Virus record (IMG/VR): IMGVR_UViG_3300017963_003879 | Span: 1-42,595 of that record | DNA length: 42,595 nt | Strand: one strand, 5' to 3' | From: a virus | In this document: positions 34,645-42,595 of the stretch, in pieces | Position numbering within the stretch: position 1 is the stretch's first letter | Layout: every line of letters begins with the position of its first letter | Position numbers and translations under genes: made by a program | Notes under the pieces: model-generated | Told to the model about the DNA's origin: nothing | The model's database searches: none | Seen by the model: the letters and a program-made list of their open reading frames with translations, nothing else

Positions 34645-35029
34645 CAAAAAAAATAGTAAGCAAACTAGTAAGAGGAAAGAAATTAATGCCGTAGGTACAC
34701 CTACAGCGATATTGTTGCCAGCGAGAAATTATAGATTTAAAGTTTTTTCTGAAAAACATATTTTAACAGTACCCGCTGAAGGTAAATATTGTGATTTAGA
34801 TAACGAATTATTTACAGAAAAAGACGGTGAGTTTGATTTTTTGCAGTACTCTGAGGAAGATCAATCGTTTACATTGTTTATACCTGCACTATCTAAGGTA
34901 TTGTTTGCTACACATCAATACCCAGATATGAAAGATAGTCAAGCTTTTACGCCTATTGCGATAACTGTAAAAGGAAATGAAGTGCAAATTGTAGGAAATC
35001 TGATAGAAATGGTGCAGGAGAAAAAATAA
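34637..35029 (+). CDS. hypothetical protein, 130 residues
   Basis: I do not recognise this gene. The N-terminus is a basic tail (NKKNSKQTSKRKE). The rest is beta-rich, with alternating strands (NYRFKVFSEKHILTV, SFTLFIPALSKVLFA, IAITVKGNEVQIVGNLIEMV). It has one Cys and no metal motif. AGGAG precedes the ATG, which overlaps the primase stop by eight bases. A small DNA-binding or SSB-like beta-barrel is possible from the location after primase, but no diagnostic residues were seen. Confidence 0.6.
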   Translation: MTNKKNSKQTSKRKEINAVGTPTAILLPARNYRFKVFSEKHILTVPAEGKYCDLDNELFTEKDGEFDFLQYSEEDQSFTLFIPALSKVLFATHQYPDMKDSQAFTPIAITVKGNEVQIVGNLIEMVQEKK

Positions 35030-35030
35030 C

Positions 35031-35255
35031 ATGGTAGAAGTAGTAGAAATAAATGGAGAAAAGAAGTTCAAAATAGGCACAGTAAAGATTACAGTTAACG
35101 GTGAGCCTGTGGGAGAATTAGATCATTTCCAATATGATGAGCTTCGTATAATAGAACAAAATGCAGTGCAATCTATATATGGTGGGGATATAAACGTACT
35201 AGAAAAAATAACTGATGTAAATACTACTATAGATATTACAATGAAGGAGAATTAA
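35031..35255 (+). CDS. hypothetical protein, 74 residues
   Basis: This is a small acidic protein with a strand-turn-strand opening (VEVVEINGEKKFKIGTVKITVNG), a helix (YDELRIIEQNAVQ) and a closing strand (NTTIDITMK). No Cys or catalytic motif is seen. AGGAG lies about ten bases before the ATG, and the next gene begins one base after its stop. Its function is unknown; its operon position after the primase and before the resolvase is the only clue. Confidence 0.55.
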   Translation: MVEVVEINGEKKFKIGTVKITVNGEPVGELDHFQYDELRIIEQNAVQSIYGGDINVLEKITDVNTTIDITMKEN

Positions 35256-35256
35256 T

Positions 35257-35640
35257 ATGAATTGCCCAGAATGTAATAGTGATGATGTAATAAATATGAG
35301 CAAAGATCCTATACCGTGTACTGATTGTGGATCTACAATAGTTGTGGAATATTTTATGTGTACATCATGTGGTTATAACTTTAGAACTACTAACAATAAA
35401 TTTCTTGATGGATGTCATCCAGTAGAAATGGAGCGGATTATAAAAGATATTTTGGATGATTTTGTTGATGATGTATTTGAGAATAGTTGTGATGGATGCG
35501 GTGAATGTGGTCCAACTTCTATGATGGACACTATATGTAATTGTGTTAGATGTGGTAAAGTAATGGTATTTAGTCCCGATCAAACCGAATATACATGCCC
35601 ATACTGTGGATTTGAGTGGGATATAATAGAAAGTAGGTAA
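35257..35640 (+). CDS. multi-zinc-ribbon protein, 127 residues
   Basis: Six CxxC-type pairs are present: CPEC, CTDC, CTSC, CDGCGEC, CNCVRC and CPYC. This gives two or three zinc ribbons around a central acidic helix (EMERIIKDILDDFVDDVF). Ribbons of this kind bind nucleic acid or proteins and occur in transcription and replication factors. AAGGAG precedes the ATG. The RuvC-like gene starts two bases after its stop. It could be a phage transcription regulator, but no family-specific residues support that. Confidence 0.65.
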   Translation: MNCPECNSDDVINMSKDPIPCTDCGSTIVVEYFMCTSCGYNFRTTNNKFLDGCHPVEMERIIKDILDDFVDDVFENSCDGCGECGPTSMMDTICNCVRCGKVMVFSPDQTEYTCPYCGFEWDIIESR

Positions 35641-35642
35641 AA

Positions 35643-36122
35643 ATGAGTAAATTATTGTCTTTTGACGTATCATCAAAATGTACTGGATATTCTTACTTTG
35701 TTGATGGTATTTTGGAGGAATGTGGAGTTATACAGCTATCTGATAAATTAAATCACTATGAAAAGTTATTTGTATTTAAAAAGAACGTTCAGGTATTGAT
35801 GCATCTTTATATGCCAGACAACGTGGTAATAGAAGAAACCTATCTGAAGAACGTTAGGACTTTGAAGATACTGACCAGTTTTGTTACAGTGGTGGAACTT
35901 GTGTGTTATGATAACCACATTGAGCCGGAATTTGCTCGTACTGTCACGGTTAGAAGTTATTTTGGATTGAAAAACAAAGAGGAAGTTTTTGACTATGTCA
36001 AAGATAAATATAAAGTTAAACTAAGGAATTATGATTTTGAGAGCGGAAATGATATAACTGATTCGATATTGCAGGCGCTGTATTGGATAGACAAGGAGAC
36101 AGAAAATGTCGAAACAAAATAA
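35643..36122 (+). CDS. RuvC-like Holliday junction resolvase
   Basis: The 159-residue protein has the RNase H-type resolvase core. LLSF-D8-VSSKCTGYS is the first strand with the catalytic Asp. NVVIEE near residues 60-65 supplies the Glu. GN-D137-IT-D140-S on the last helix supplies the final acidic pair. Such enzymes cut four-way junctions left by recombination, and in phages also debranch DNA before packaging. It overlaps the RecB-like nuclease gene by 17 bases. The family is clear from the acidic residue layout, although identity to cellular RuvC is low. Confidence 0.85.
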   Translation: MSKLLSFDVSSKCTGYSYFVDGILEECGVIQLSDKLNHYEKLFVFKKNVQVLMHLYMPDNVVIEETYLKNVRTLKILTSFVTVVELVCYDNHIEPEFARTVTVRSYFGLKNKEEVFDYVKDKYKVKLRNYDFESGNDITDSILQALYWIDKETENVETK

Positions 36123-37251
36123 TATGATAATAATGTCGGCTACACGGATGAACATGTATCTTTCATGTAAATGGCGCTATTGGTGTAATTACGTATTGAA
36201 GTTACCGAGAAAGCCAAATGTATCATTTAAACTTGGAATAGCGGTGCATGAGGCGCTAGCGACTGCCGGTGATATTTGGATGCACAAAGAACGATTTGAT
36301 AAGGGGGATATAGAACGTATAAAGGATATGTATAATAAGGTAGCAGCTAAAGAAGGGATTGCTGATACGAACATATATCATGAAGGTTTACAGATGGTAT
36401 TAATGCGGGTTAAAAATTTTGTCAACGGCACCATTCTCACCGTTGAAGATAGGTTTAGAGTAGCTACTGATCAAGGAGTTATGCTAACAGGTGCTATGGA
36501 TAAAGTAGAAGAGCTACGTGATGACACAATCCTAGTAACGGATTATAAGACATCCAAGTATCAGGAAACTTCATCAGAACTTAAATCGGATATCCAGTTG
36601 TCCGTTTATGATGCAGTAGCTCATATAAAATACCCAGATTATAAGAGAATCATTCTATCTTTGGATTATCTAAGAGCGGATCCAGTTTATACTTATAGAA
36701 CCGATTCTGAAAGAGAAAATTTCTTGAGTTATATGTTGGCGATATATAAAGAAATGATGTCAATGCAAGAAAAAGATGCGGTACCGAGTTTGAATGATAT
36801 GTGTAATTGGTGTGATTTTACTGATCATTGCACCACATATAATGAAGCATTATCTAGTAAAACATTTATTAAAAAAAAGCCGGAGGAATACAACGACGAA
36901 GAACTCGTAAAAGATTATCTGGACATAAAAAGTAAAAAGAGAATTTTGGACAATCGTGAAAGAGCGTTAAAAACTTATATATTAGAGAAAATAAAATCCG
37001 AGGAGCAAGACCTAATAGGTAATGGTAAGAGGGTGTTTATAAGACAAAACAGTTCAACTGTTTATGACCCAAAAACCGTTTATGAAAATGTTCCATTAGA
37101 AGTTTTCTTGGATATTGTGAATGTTTCAAAGAAAGAGTTGGATGAGTACTTGATCAAGAACCCTGTTCGTAAAGAACAGATTATAGCAACATCGAGAAAA
37201 AATTATACATCGCCTTTTTTATCTTATAAGAATATAAAACAAGGAAGTTAA
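36106..37251 (+). CDS. RecB/Cas4-like PD-(D/E)XK nuclease with Fe-S cluster motif
   Basis: The N-terminus has SATRMNMYLS-C21-KWRYWCNY, then LGIAVHEAL (motif I His), GAM-D132-KVEEL, and VT-D146-Y-K148-TSK, the catalytic D-x-K. D-QLSVYD is the following QxxxY motif. C233-x2-C236-x5-C242, together with C21, reproduces the one-plus-three Cys pattern of the 4Fe-4S nucleases AddB and Cas4. The last 130 residues are helical and charged. These nucleases resect DNA ends. GGAG lies six bases before the ATG, overlapping the resolvase gene. With recA and ruvC-like genes it makes a recombination set. CRISPR genes are absent, so a Cas4 adaptation role is not supported here. Confidence 0.85.
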   Translation: MSKQNNMIIMSATRMNMYLSCKWRYWCNYVLKLPRKPNVSFKLGIAVHEALATAGDIWMHKERFDKGDIERIKDMYNKVAAKEGIADTNIYHEGLQMVLMRVKNFVNGTILTVEDRFRVATDQGVMLTGAMDKVEELRDDTILVTDYKTSKYQETSSELKSDIQLSVYDAVAHIKYPDYKRIILSLDYLRADPVYTYRTDSERENFLSYMLAIYKEMMSMQEKDAVPSLNDMCNWCDFTDHCTTYNEALSSKTFIKKKPEEYNDEELVKDYLDIKSKKRILDNRERALKTYILEKIKSEEQDLIGNGKRVFIRQNSSTVYDPKTVYENVPLEVFLDIVNVSKKELDEYLIKNPVRKEQIIATSRKNYTSPFLSYKNIKQGS

Positions 37252-37252
37252 T

Positions 37253-38110
37253 GTGTCCAAGAAATTGACATATGAATTTGTGAAAGGGAAGTTCGAAAAA
37301 GAAGGGTATGAATTATTGAGTAACACTTATACAAATAATAAAACTAAATTAAAATACAGATGTCCTAAAGGGCACGAGCATCAAATATCTTACGGCGAAT
37401 GGAATCACTTAGGTAACAGGTGTCCATATTGTTCCGGTAAAGCTAGAAAAACCATTGAGTTTATTAAATTGGAATTTAATAAAGAAGGATATACTCTTGT
37501 AACCACTATATATAAAAATGCTTTTAGAAAATTAAAATATATTTGTCCAAAAGGACATGAGCATAGCATAAACTGGGTTAACTGGAGTAATGGGTATAGA
37601 TGTCCTTATTGTGCGGGGCAGATAAAGCCTGAGATAGAATTTATTAGGAATGAGTTTAAAAAAGAAGGGTATGAACTTTTAAGTAAGGAATATTTAGATA
37701 ATAAACAAAAGCTAAAATGTATTTGTCCGCTAGGTCATAATTATAGTATTTCTTGGAATAAATGGTTGATGGGCAGGCGTTGTTGGGTTTGTTCGTATAT
37801 AAAAAGATCTGGATCAAATAGCTCGAATTGGAGAGGTGGGATTTCATGTGAACCTTACTGTCAAATATGGCTTGATAAAGAGTATAAAGAATCTATTAAA
37901 GAGCGCGATAATTATAAGTGTCAAAATCCAGATTGTTGGGGAACTAGTGAAAGACTAGTAATTCACCACATCGATTATGTTAAGAAACACTGTGATCCAT
38001 GGAATTTAATAACTGTATGTAATTCTTGTAATACAAGAGCCAATAAAAATAGAAAATATTGGCAAAGATTATATGAAAAATGTATGAAGGAGGTATATAA
38101 TGATGAGTAA
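37253..38110 (+). CDS. HNH homing endonuclease, paralogue of the 2323 gene
   Basis: The 285-residue protein has the same plan as the one at 2323. It has three tandem F--EGYELL ... CPKGH ... CPYCSG-type zinc-ribbon units over residues 1-185, the SSNWRGGISCEPYC linker, then an HNH nuclease (CQNPDCWG, HHIDY, NLITVCNSCN). The repeats probably read DNA. The start is GTG at 37253, two bases after the RecB-like stop, because the frame opens there with the family N-terminus KKLTYEFVK; AAGGAAG lies about seven bases upstream. The 3' end encodes the AAGGAGG of the next gene, as at the other copy. It is a mobile gene inserted between the recombination nuclease and glycosyltransferase genes. Confidence 0.85.
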   Translation: MSKKLTYEFVKGKFEKEGYELLSNTYTNNKTKLKYRCPKGHEHQISYGEWNHLGNRCPYCSGKARKTIEFIKLEFNKEGYTLVTTIYKNAFRKLKYICPKGHEHSINWVNWSNGYRCPYCAGQIKPEIEFIRNEFKKEGYELLSKEYLDNKQKLKCICPLGHNYSISWNKWLMGRRCWVCSYIKRSGSNSSNWRGGISCEPYCQIWLDKEYKESIKERDNYKCQNPDCWGTSERLVIHHIDYVKKHCDPWNLITVCNSCNTRANKNRKYWQRLYEKCMKEVYNDE

Positions 38111-39476
38111 GAAGAGAAAGAAAACTAAGAGTGCTGCAAAACCAGCGACTATATCCGCTGTGAAACCTAAAACTGTTGCAACGAATAAAAAGATTAAAGT
38201 TCTAGCTTATTGTGATGCGCCAACGTGTGCGACCGGATTTGGAACCGTGAGCAGAAATATTTTTGAAGGGTTATATAAAACAGGTAGATATGAGATAGAT
38301 ATTCTTGGGATAAACTATTGGGGGGACCCTACGTCGGTTCCGTACAGAATATGGCCTACGGGAACTAATCCCCAAAAAGACCCTTATGGAAGGCAAAAAG
38401 TTTTAAATATGATTCCAAGGATGGAGTTCGATATATTGTTTCTATTACAAGATAGTTTCATTCTTGAGTTTGTACCTAAATTAATAAACCACTTAAGGAC
38501 TAACACTGATAAAAAGTTCAAATCTATTTTGTATTATCCAGTAGATTCCATAATTAAACAAAGTTGGGCAGAAAATATCGCTCCCGCAGATTATTTAGTT
38601 GCTTACTCTGAATTTGGTAAACAAGAGACGCTGAAACGTATTGATAGGGATGATATTATGATAATTCCTCATGGCGCTAATACCCGAGAATTTTTTCCTA
38701 TACCAGGCGATGGTATAAATCAGTTTAAATCACAGTATTTTGGTCCCTATAAAGACCATTTTATTATTACGAATGTAAATAGAAATCAGCAGAGGAAAGA
38801 TATCCCCAGAACTATAAGGGCATTTAAAGAGTTCAGAAAAATAGTACCAGAATCACTTCTATATTTGCATATGGCCGTAAAAGATCAGGGGTGGGATCTT
38901 GGAGAAGTTTGTAAGTATATGGGTTTAGATATTACTAAGGATGTTATTTTCCCCAAAAATTTTGGTCCGAACCAAGGATATCCAAGAGAAATACTGAATA
39001 TGATTTACAACTGTAGTGACGTCGTTGTAAGTACTACTTTGGGTGAAGGTTTTGGACTGGCGTGGATGGAAGCTATGGCTGCTAAAAGACCTATTATTAT
39101 GCCAGCCAATACTATGTTGCCAGAATTTATTAACGAGGAAACTGGCTGGTTAGTAAAGAGTGGTAACAACCCCAGCTTATGGACAACTATACAGTTCGAT
39201 AATGAAGTTCAAAGACCTCTCACAGACGTAGAAGATATGGTAAAAGTTCTAAAAGAAGTACACGATAATCCGGAAGAAGCTAAAAGGCGTGCAGAAAATG
39301 CTTATAAATGGATTAATAAAGAGATGGATTGGTTGAGAAGTATAGCGCCTATGTGGGTAGAACTTTTTGATAAAGCTTGGGAAGATATGCAGGAATCAGA
39401 CAAAGATATAGATAATATTTTAGATCAGTTGGGAGGCAAATCTAAGAATACCATTATTGAAGCCGAAGAGCTGTAA
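38100..39476 (+). CDS. GT4-type glycosyltransferase (458 residues)
   Basis: This is a retaining, nucleotide-sugar dependent glycosyltransferase with a GT-B fold. Residues 1-35 are a Lys/Ala/Pro-rich basic tail. The N-terminal Rossmann half starts at IKVLAYCDAPTCATGFG (an acceptor-side glycine loop). IIPHGANTREFFP and NRNQQRKDIPRTIRAF match the GT4 middle segment. GEGFGLAWMEAMAAKRPII near residue 315 is the E-x7-E donor-binding signature. It has no membrane helix, so it acts in the cytoplasm. GGAGG lies seven bases before the first ATG (a second ATG follows immediately), inside the end of the HNH gene. Acceptor and sugar are unknown. Confidence 0.85.
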   Translation: MMSKKRKKTKSAAKPATISAVKPKTVATNKKIKVLAYCDAPTCATGFGTVSRNIFEGLYKTGRYEIDILGINYWGDPTSVPYRIWPTGTNPQKDPYGRQKVLNMIPRMEFDILFLLQDSFILEFVPKLINHLRTNTDKKFKSILYYPVDSIIKQSWAENIAPADYLVAYSEFGKQETLKRIDRDDIMIIPHGANTREFFPIPGDGINQFKSQYFGPYKDHFIITNVNRNQQRKDIPRTIRAFKEFRKIVPESLLYLHMAVKDQGWDLGEVCKYMGLDITKDVIFPKNFGPNQGYPREILNMIYNCSDVVVSTTLGEGFGLAWMEAMAAKRPIIMPANTMLPEFINEETGWLVKSGNNPSLWTTIQFDNEVQRPLTDVEDMVKVLKEVHDNPEEAKRRAENAYKWINKEMDWLRSIAPMWVELFDKAWEDMQESDKDIDNILDQLGGKSKNTIIEAEEL

Positions 39477-39486
39477 GGAGATTAAA

Positions 39487-40605
39487 ATGAATATAAAAGG
39501 TATAAAATATATAGGACCAATTTTCGACGCATCTGGATATGCACAGGCGTGCCGTGGATACATATTAGCTATGCATAGACTTGGTATACCATTAACACTG
39601 AGACCGATATCATTTGAAAAAAATTTACCAGATTTAGGTAAAGATGGTAAAATTTTAAAGGGATTAGTTAATAAGAAAATTGATTATAATGTAGTGGTGC
39701 TTCATTCAACCCCAGAGCATTGGCCTAATCTTAAAGAGTTAGGTAAAGTAAATGTTGGATACTGTGTGTGGGAAACTGATAAATTACACTCGGACTGGAT
39801 AGGATATATCAATGATAATGTGGGTGCCTGTATGGTATCTTGTGAATGGAGTGTGGAAGTATACAAAGACTCTGGAATAACAGTGCCAGTGTTTAACGTA
39901 CCTCATGGAATAGATATTGCGGAGTATAAGGATATTGATCCTTATGAAGTGCGGGGGGTAGATCCCAATGCATACAAATTTTATGCAATTTTTCAGTTTA
40001 TTGAAAGAAAAAATCCACTAGCTATAGTAAAATCGTACTGGCATGCTTTTCAGAACAATGAAAATGTGGCATTGATATTAAAAACATATAGATTTGGATT
40101 TACTGAACAAGAGAAAAATGTAATAAAAGAAACCATTAAAAGACTTAAACAAGTGATGCCAATGGATAATTATCCATCCATATATTTAGTAGGAGATATG
40201 TTGAGCCGCGAAGAGGTTTTAGGCTTACATAAATTCGGTGATTGCTTGATTAGTTTAGATCGTGGTGAAGGATTTGGGCTAACCCCGTTTGAGGCTGGTG
40301 CTTGCGGTAATCCTATAATTGTGACGGGTCTTGGCGGGGTAAATGAATACGCTAAGCCTGAACATAGTTATATTTGTAATTACACTATGAGCCCAGTTTT
40401 TGGAATGCCTCAATCACCATGGTATAGGGGAGATCAAATGTGGGCAGAACCAGACCTTGGTAATGCAGTTAAGTTGATGAGACATGTTTATAATAATCAA
40501 GTAGAAGCTTCTAATAAGGGGCGTATGCTACAAAGTTATATTGCTAATAACCTTAGCTGGGATGGAATGGGTATGAGAATGGTGGAGGTTATAAAATCGT
40601 TATGA
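39487..40605 (+). CDS. GT4-type glycosyltransferase (372 residues)
   Basis: The start is set at ATG 39487, with AAGGAG six bases upstream. An in-frame TTG at 39457 would add ten residues and overlap the previous gene. YIGPIFDASGYAQACRGY is the N-terminal glycine loop. VPHGIDIAEY and AIFQFIERKNPLAIVKSYW are middle-segment motifs. DRGEGFGLTPFEAGACGNPII near residue 258 is the E-x7-E donor site. It is related in plan to the 458-residue enzyme just upstream but clearly diverged. It overlaps the dehydrogenase gene by four bases (ATGA). The enzyme probably adds a sugar in the same glycan. Confidence 0.85.
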   Translation: MNIKGIKYIGPIFDASGYAQACRGYILAMHRLGIPLTLRPISFEKNLPDLGKDGKILKGLVNKKIDYNVVVLHSTPEHWPNLKELGKVNVGYCVWETDKLHSDWIGYINDNVGACMVSCEWSVEVYKDSGITVPVFNVPHGIDIAEYKDIDPYEVRGVDPNAYKFYAIFQFIERKNPLAIVKSYWHAFQNNENVALILKTYRFGFTEQEKNVIKETIKRLKQVMPMDNYPSIYLVGDMLSREEVLGLHKFGDCLISLDRGEGFGLTPFEAGACGNPIIVTGLGGVNEYAKPEHSYICNYTMSPVFGMPQSPWYRGDQMWAEPDLGNAVKLMRHVYNNQVEASNKGRMLQSYIANNLSWDGMGMRMVEVIKSL

Positions 40606-41600
40606 AGACTAATATAGCGTTAATAGGATTAGGATACTGGGGACCCAATCTACTGAGAAATTTTAATTCATTGGGAGTATTAAAATCAGTATTTGATTTG
40701 GACAGCGACAAGATAGAGAAGTTTGAAGAATCTTATAATAACGTTTACTTTGGCACTGATTGGGAGCCGCATGTAAAGGACAAGAGATTCGGAATAGATG
40801 CTGTGGCTATAGCTACTCCTCCAGAAACACACTGTGACATAGCAATTAGAGCTCTTAATATGGGGAAGCATGTATTTATAGAAAAACCTATGACGGCTAC
40901 TGTTGAGGAGGCTGAAAAAATAATAAAAGTTGCTAAGAAAAAAAATAAAATAGTTATGGTGGGTCATACTTTTTTGTATACTCCTGAGGTTAGAAAGATA
41001 AAAGAACTCATAGATGCTGGTGAGTTGGGAGATATTCAATATATACATGCACTTAGACTGAATCTTGGCAAATTTCAAAAGTCAAATGTTGTTATGGATT
41101 TAGCTCCCCACGACCTATCCATATTTAACTATCTATTAAATAGTAGAGTGAGAAAAACCCATACTAAAGGGTATAGTTTCATAGATAAAAAAGTAGTGGA
41201 AGTAGCGTTTTTAACCTTGGAATACGATAACGGATCGGTGTGTCATTTGCATCTAAGTTGGTTAGATCCGCTTAAGACTAGAACTACTACTATAGTTGGC
41301 ACTAAAAAAATGTTAATATACGATATGCTTGCGGAAGAGAAAATAAAAGTTTATGATAAAGGTGTTGATGTAGACAATATAAGTAGTTATGGTGATTACT
41401 TATTGACGTATAGACACGGAGATATTTGGTCACCTCATACTAAGGTATGGGAGCCTCTTGGTTTGGAGTGCAAGCATTTTATCGAGTGTATAGAAACTAA
41501 TAAAACACCATTGACTGATGGTGAAAATGGTTTAGAAGTGGTTAAAGCTCTTTCAGGGGCTATGAAATCTTTGAAGACAGGAGTAGAGGTATGGCTTTAG
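40602..41600 (+). CDS. Gfo/Idh/MocA family sugar dehydrogenase (WlbA/WbpB-like)
   Basis: This is an NAD(P)-dependent oxidoreductase acting on a (nucleotide) sugar. The N-terminus has ALIGLGYWGPNLLRNF, a Rossmann GxGxxG. AIATPPETHCDIA, FI-E94-K95-P96 (catalytic Lys) and MVGHTFLYTPEV follow, then APHD with His170. The 332 residues are typical. WlbA/WbpB oxidise the C3 hydroxyl of UDP-GlcNAc uronate. The neighbouring acetyltransferase makes that route the best guess, but a dTDP- or other UDP-sugar substrate is possible. The ATG overlaps the upstream stop (ATGA) and the end overlaps the acetyltransferase by ten bases, so all three are coupled. Confidence 0.85.
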   Translation: MKTNIALIGLGYWGPNLLRNFNSLGVLKSVFDLDSDKIEKFEESYNNVYFGTDWEPHVKDKRFGIDAVAIATPPETHCDIAIRALNMGKHVFIEKPMTATVEEAEKIIKVAKKKNKIVMVGHTFLYTPEVRKIKELIDAGELGDIQYIHALRLNLGKFQKSNVVMDLAPHDLSIFNYLLNSRVRKTHTKGYSFIDKKVVEVAFLTLEYDNGSVCHLHLSWLDPLKTRTTTIVGTKKMLIYDMLAEEKIKVYDKGVDVDNISSYGDYLLTYRHGDIWSPHTKVWEPLGLECKHFIECIETNKTPLTDGENGLEVVKALSGAMKSLKTGVEVWL

Positions 41601-42031
41601 ATGATACTGTGGTAGTGGGTAAAGGCACTAAGATATGGCACCCAGAAACCAGTAATATATATGGCGAGGGGTACATAGGGGAAAATTGTAATATTGGTAC
41701 GTTTGTGGAGATACGTGCTCCAAAAATTGGAGACACTTGTAAGATACAAGCATTTGTATTTATCCCAGAGGGAGTTGTAATTGGAAGTAATGTTTTTGTA
41801 GGACCACATGTTTGTTTTACTAATGATAAATATCCTACTGTCAGAGAGTTCGGCAAAGGTGATTGGTTAGAGACTCATGTAAAGGACGGGGCTAATATAG
41901 GAGCTAACGCTACTATAGTATGTGGAGTAACTATTGGCGAAGGTGCTACTATAGGGTCTGGTGCCGTTGTAACAAAGGACGTTGCTCCAGGAATTACAGT
42001 AGTAGGGAATCCAGCGAGGGAATTAAAATGA
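41591..42031 (+). CDS. hexapeptide-repeat N-acetyltransferase (WlbB/WbpD-like)
   Basis: The 146-residue protein is a left-handed beta-helix built from hexapeptide turns ([LIV]-G-x-x-x-x): IGENCNIG, IGDTCKIQ, VIGSNVFVG, IGANATIVCGVTIG, IGSGAVVTKDV, and the closing VGNPAREL. FVGPHVCFTNDKYP is the loop with Asn/Asp typical of sugar N-acetyltransferases. The family uses acetyl-CoA to acetylate an amino sugar, as trimers. The neighbouring dehydrogenase suggests the WlbA-WlbC-WlbB route, in which an aminotransferase is needed between the two steps. That gene is not in the window. The start overlaps the dehydrogenase by ten bases; the stop overlaps the next ATG. Confidence 0.85.
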   Translation: MALDDTVVVGKGTKIWHPETSNIYGEGYIGENCNIGTFVEIRAPKIGDTCKIQAFVFIPEGVVIGSNVFVGPHVCFTNDKYPTVREFGKGDWLETHVKDGANIGANATIVCGVTIGEGATIGSGAVVTKDVAPGITVVGNPARELK

Positions 42032-42595
42032 AAAATATAATACTTTTTGCAGTTTGGAATAGACCAGAAATGTTACAAATAGTGACGGAAAGTTTGGTAG
42101 AAGCTTATGATTATCATCCGTTACCCGATATGGAATTTGTTTTTGCGGTTGAATACCCAAATGATCCTAAGGTTTTGGAACTGGTTAAAAATTTCCCGTT
42201 GCCAGTTAGGGACGTGGTTGTGCGTAAAGAAAGATATGCACTTAGTAAAAATATTTTAGAGGGTATGAAAACTGCCATGGCTCATAGTAACGATTATATC
42301 ATGTTTCAAGCCGATGATATAGTTGTGCATAAGACTTTTTTCAAATTTTATGATACTTTAATTAATACTATAAATTTGGACGAGATTTCTACTTGTACTA
42401 CAGCTATATACAAAGAAGGCGGGGATGTAAATCTGGTATATAAGGGTCATTTTTATGATGCTGCTGGTGCTTTTATAACTCGTAATTTTTATGAGAATTA
42501 TATAAAGCACTGTTCTGTGCCCCAATTCTACAATAATAAGCCAGGGTTTGTTACAGCGCTTGATGCTAAATATAAACAACATTGGAAGCCTGGTA
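42028..42595 (+). CDS. GT2-like glycosyltransferase, 3' end missing
   Basis: An ATG overlapping the acetyltransferase stop (ATGA) opens a frame that runs off the window; 189 residues are visible. The start IILFAVWNRPEMLQIVTESL is the GT-A N-terminal strand and nucleotide loop. LSKNILEGMKTA is the typical helix before the central strand. YIMFQADDIVVHKTFF carries an ADD motif at the DxD metal-binding position of GT2 enzymes. DAAGAFITRNFYENY follows, as in the acceptor loop of GT2. It is presumably the third glycosyltransferase of the glycan module. The fold is supported by order and DD motif only, since the C-terminus is not seen. Confidence 0.65.
   Translation, partial: MKNIILFAVWNRPEMLQIVTESLVEAYDYHPLPDMEFVFAVEYPNDPKVLELVKNFPLPVRDVVVRKERYALSKNILEGMKTAMAHSNDYIMFQADDIVVHKTFFKFYDTLINTINLDEISTCTTAIYKEGGDVNLVYKGHFYDAAGAFITRNFYENYIKHCSVPQFYNNKPGFVTALDAKYKQHWKPG

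Noticed and set aside
36106-37251. Cas4 of a phage CRISPR-Cas system
   Set aside because: No repeat-spacer array or other cas gene is present; the recA and resolvase neighbours point to recombination.
39457-39486. TTG start for the second GT4 gene
   Set aside because: AAGGAG six bases before ATG 39487 clearly marks the later start.
40686-41078. Long open frame on the minus strand (130 codons)
   Set aside because: It lies wholly inside the well supported dehydrogenase gene, has low-complexity Phe/Tyr/Ser composition and no ribosome site or family motif.
1-42595. Stop-codon reassignment as in some large phages
   Set aside because: TAA, TAG and TGA all end genes at sensible junctions (for example TAG at 31741, TGA at 42031), and long frames contain none of them in phase.
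1-42595. tRNA genes or other structured RNA genes
   Set aside because: The gaps are too short and AT-rich, and I saw no cloverleaf with a GTTCRA-like T-arm.

Overview
The window looks like one contiguous piece of a large, AT-rich, double-stranded DNA bacteriophage genome. Every gene I accept is on the + strand. They are packed nearly end to end, with ATGA or TAATG overlaps and AGGAG-type ribosome binding sites. All three standard stop codons are used, so the standard bacterial code fits. A bacterial host is implied by the RecA, DnaB-type helicase, DnaG-type primase and DnaN-type clamp. The host genus cannot be read from the sequence. I see no tRNA genes, CRISPR array, insertion sequence, integrase, terminase, capsid, portal, DNA polymerase or lysis gene. 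Only two gaps between genes exceed 50 bases (4776-4904 and 25680-25778). Each holds the same promoter-like sequence.

Region 1 (1-25679) is a virion appendage region. It starts inside a gene with Ig-like (Big-1-type) domains. Very large beta-rich proteins follow: 1817, 2095, 1036, about 790 and 581 residues. They carry Cys-rich CxHW segments, a discoidin (F5/8 type C) domain, a LamG-like domain, two beta-propellers, a typical tail-fibre N-terminus, a tandem duplication, and a striking array of about 12-residue [DN]LxAxI repeats. These are most likely tail fibre, baseplate or receptor-binding components. Two presumed homing endonucleases sit between these genes: an HNH type at 2323 and a PD-(D/E)XK type at 4905 with its own promoter.

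Region 2 (25703-38110) is a nucleotide metabolism, replication and recombination operon that starts at the second promoter copy. In order it has: an archaeal-type thymidylate synthase-like protein, a Cys-rich protein, nucleoside diphosphate kinase with a zinc-knuckle tail, a MazG-like pyrophosphohydrolase, the sliding clamp, RecA, a VSR-like nuclease, small zinc proteins, a GGQ release-factor-like protein, a possible UvsY-like mediator, DnaB-like helicase, DnaG-like primase, RuvC-like resolvase and a RecB/Cas4-like Fe-S nuclease. A second HNH endonuclease, paralogous to the one at 2323, ends the block.

Region 3 (38100-42595, continuing off the end) is a glycan module. It has two GT4-type glycosyltransferases, a Gfo/Idh/MocA sugar dehydrogenase, a left-handed beta-helix acetyltransferase (a WlbA/WlbB-like pair), and the first 189 residues of a GT2-like glycosyltransferase. 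The phage probably makes or modifies an N-acetylated amino sugar and transfers it to an unknown acceptor (virion protein, DNA or host surface).
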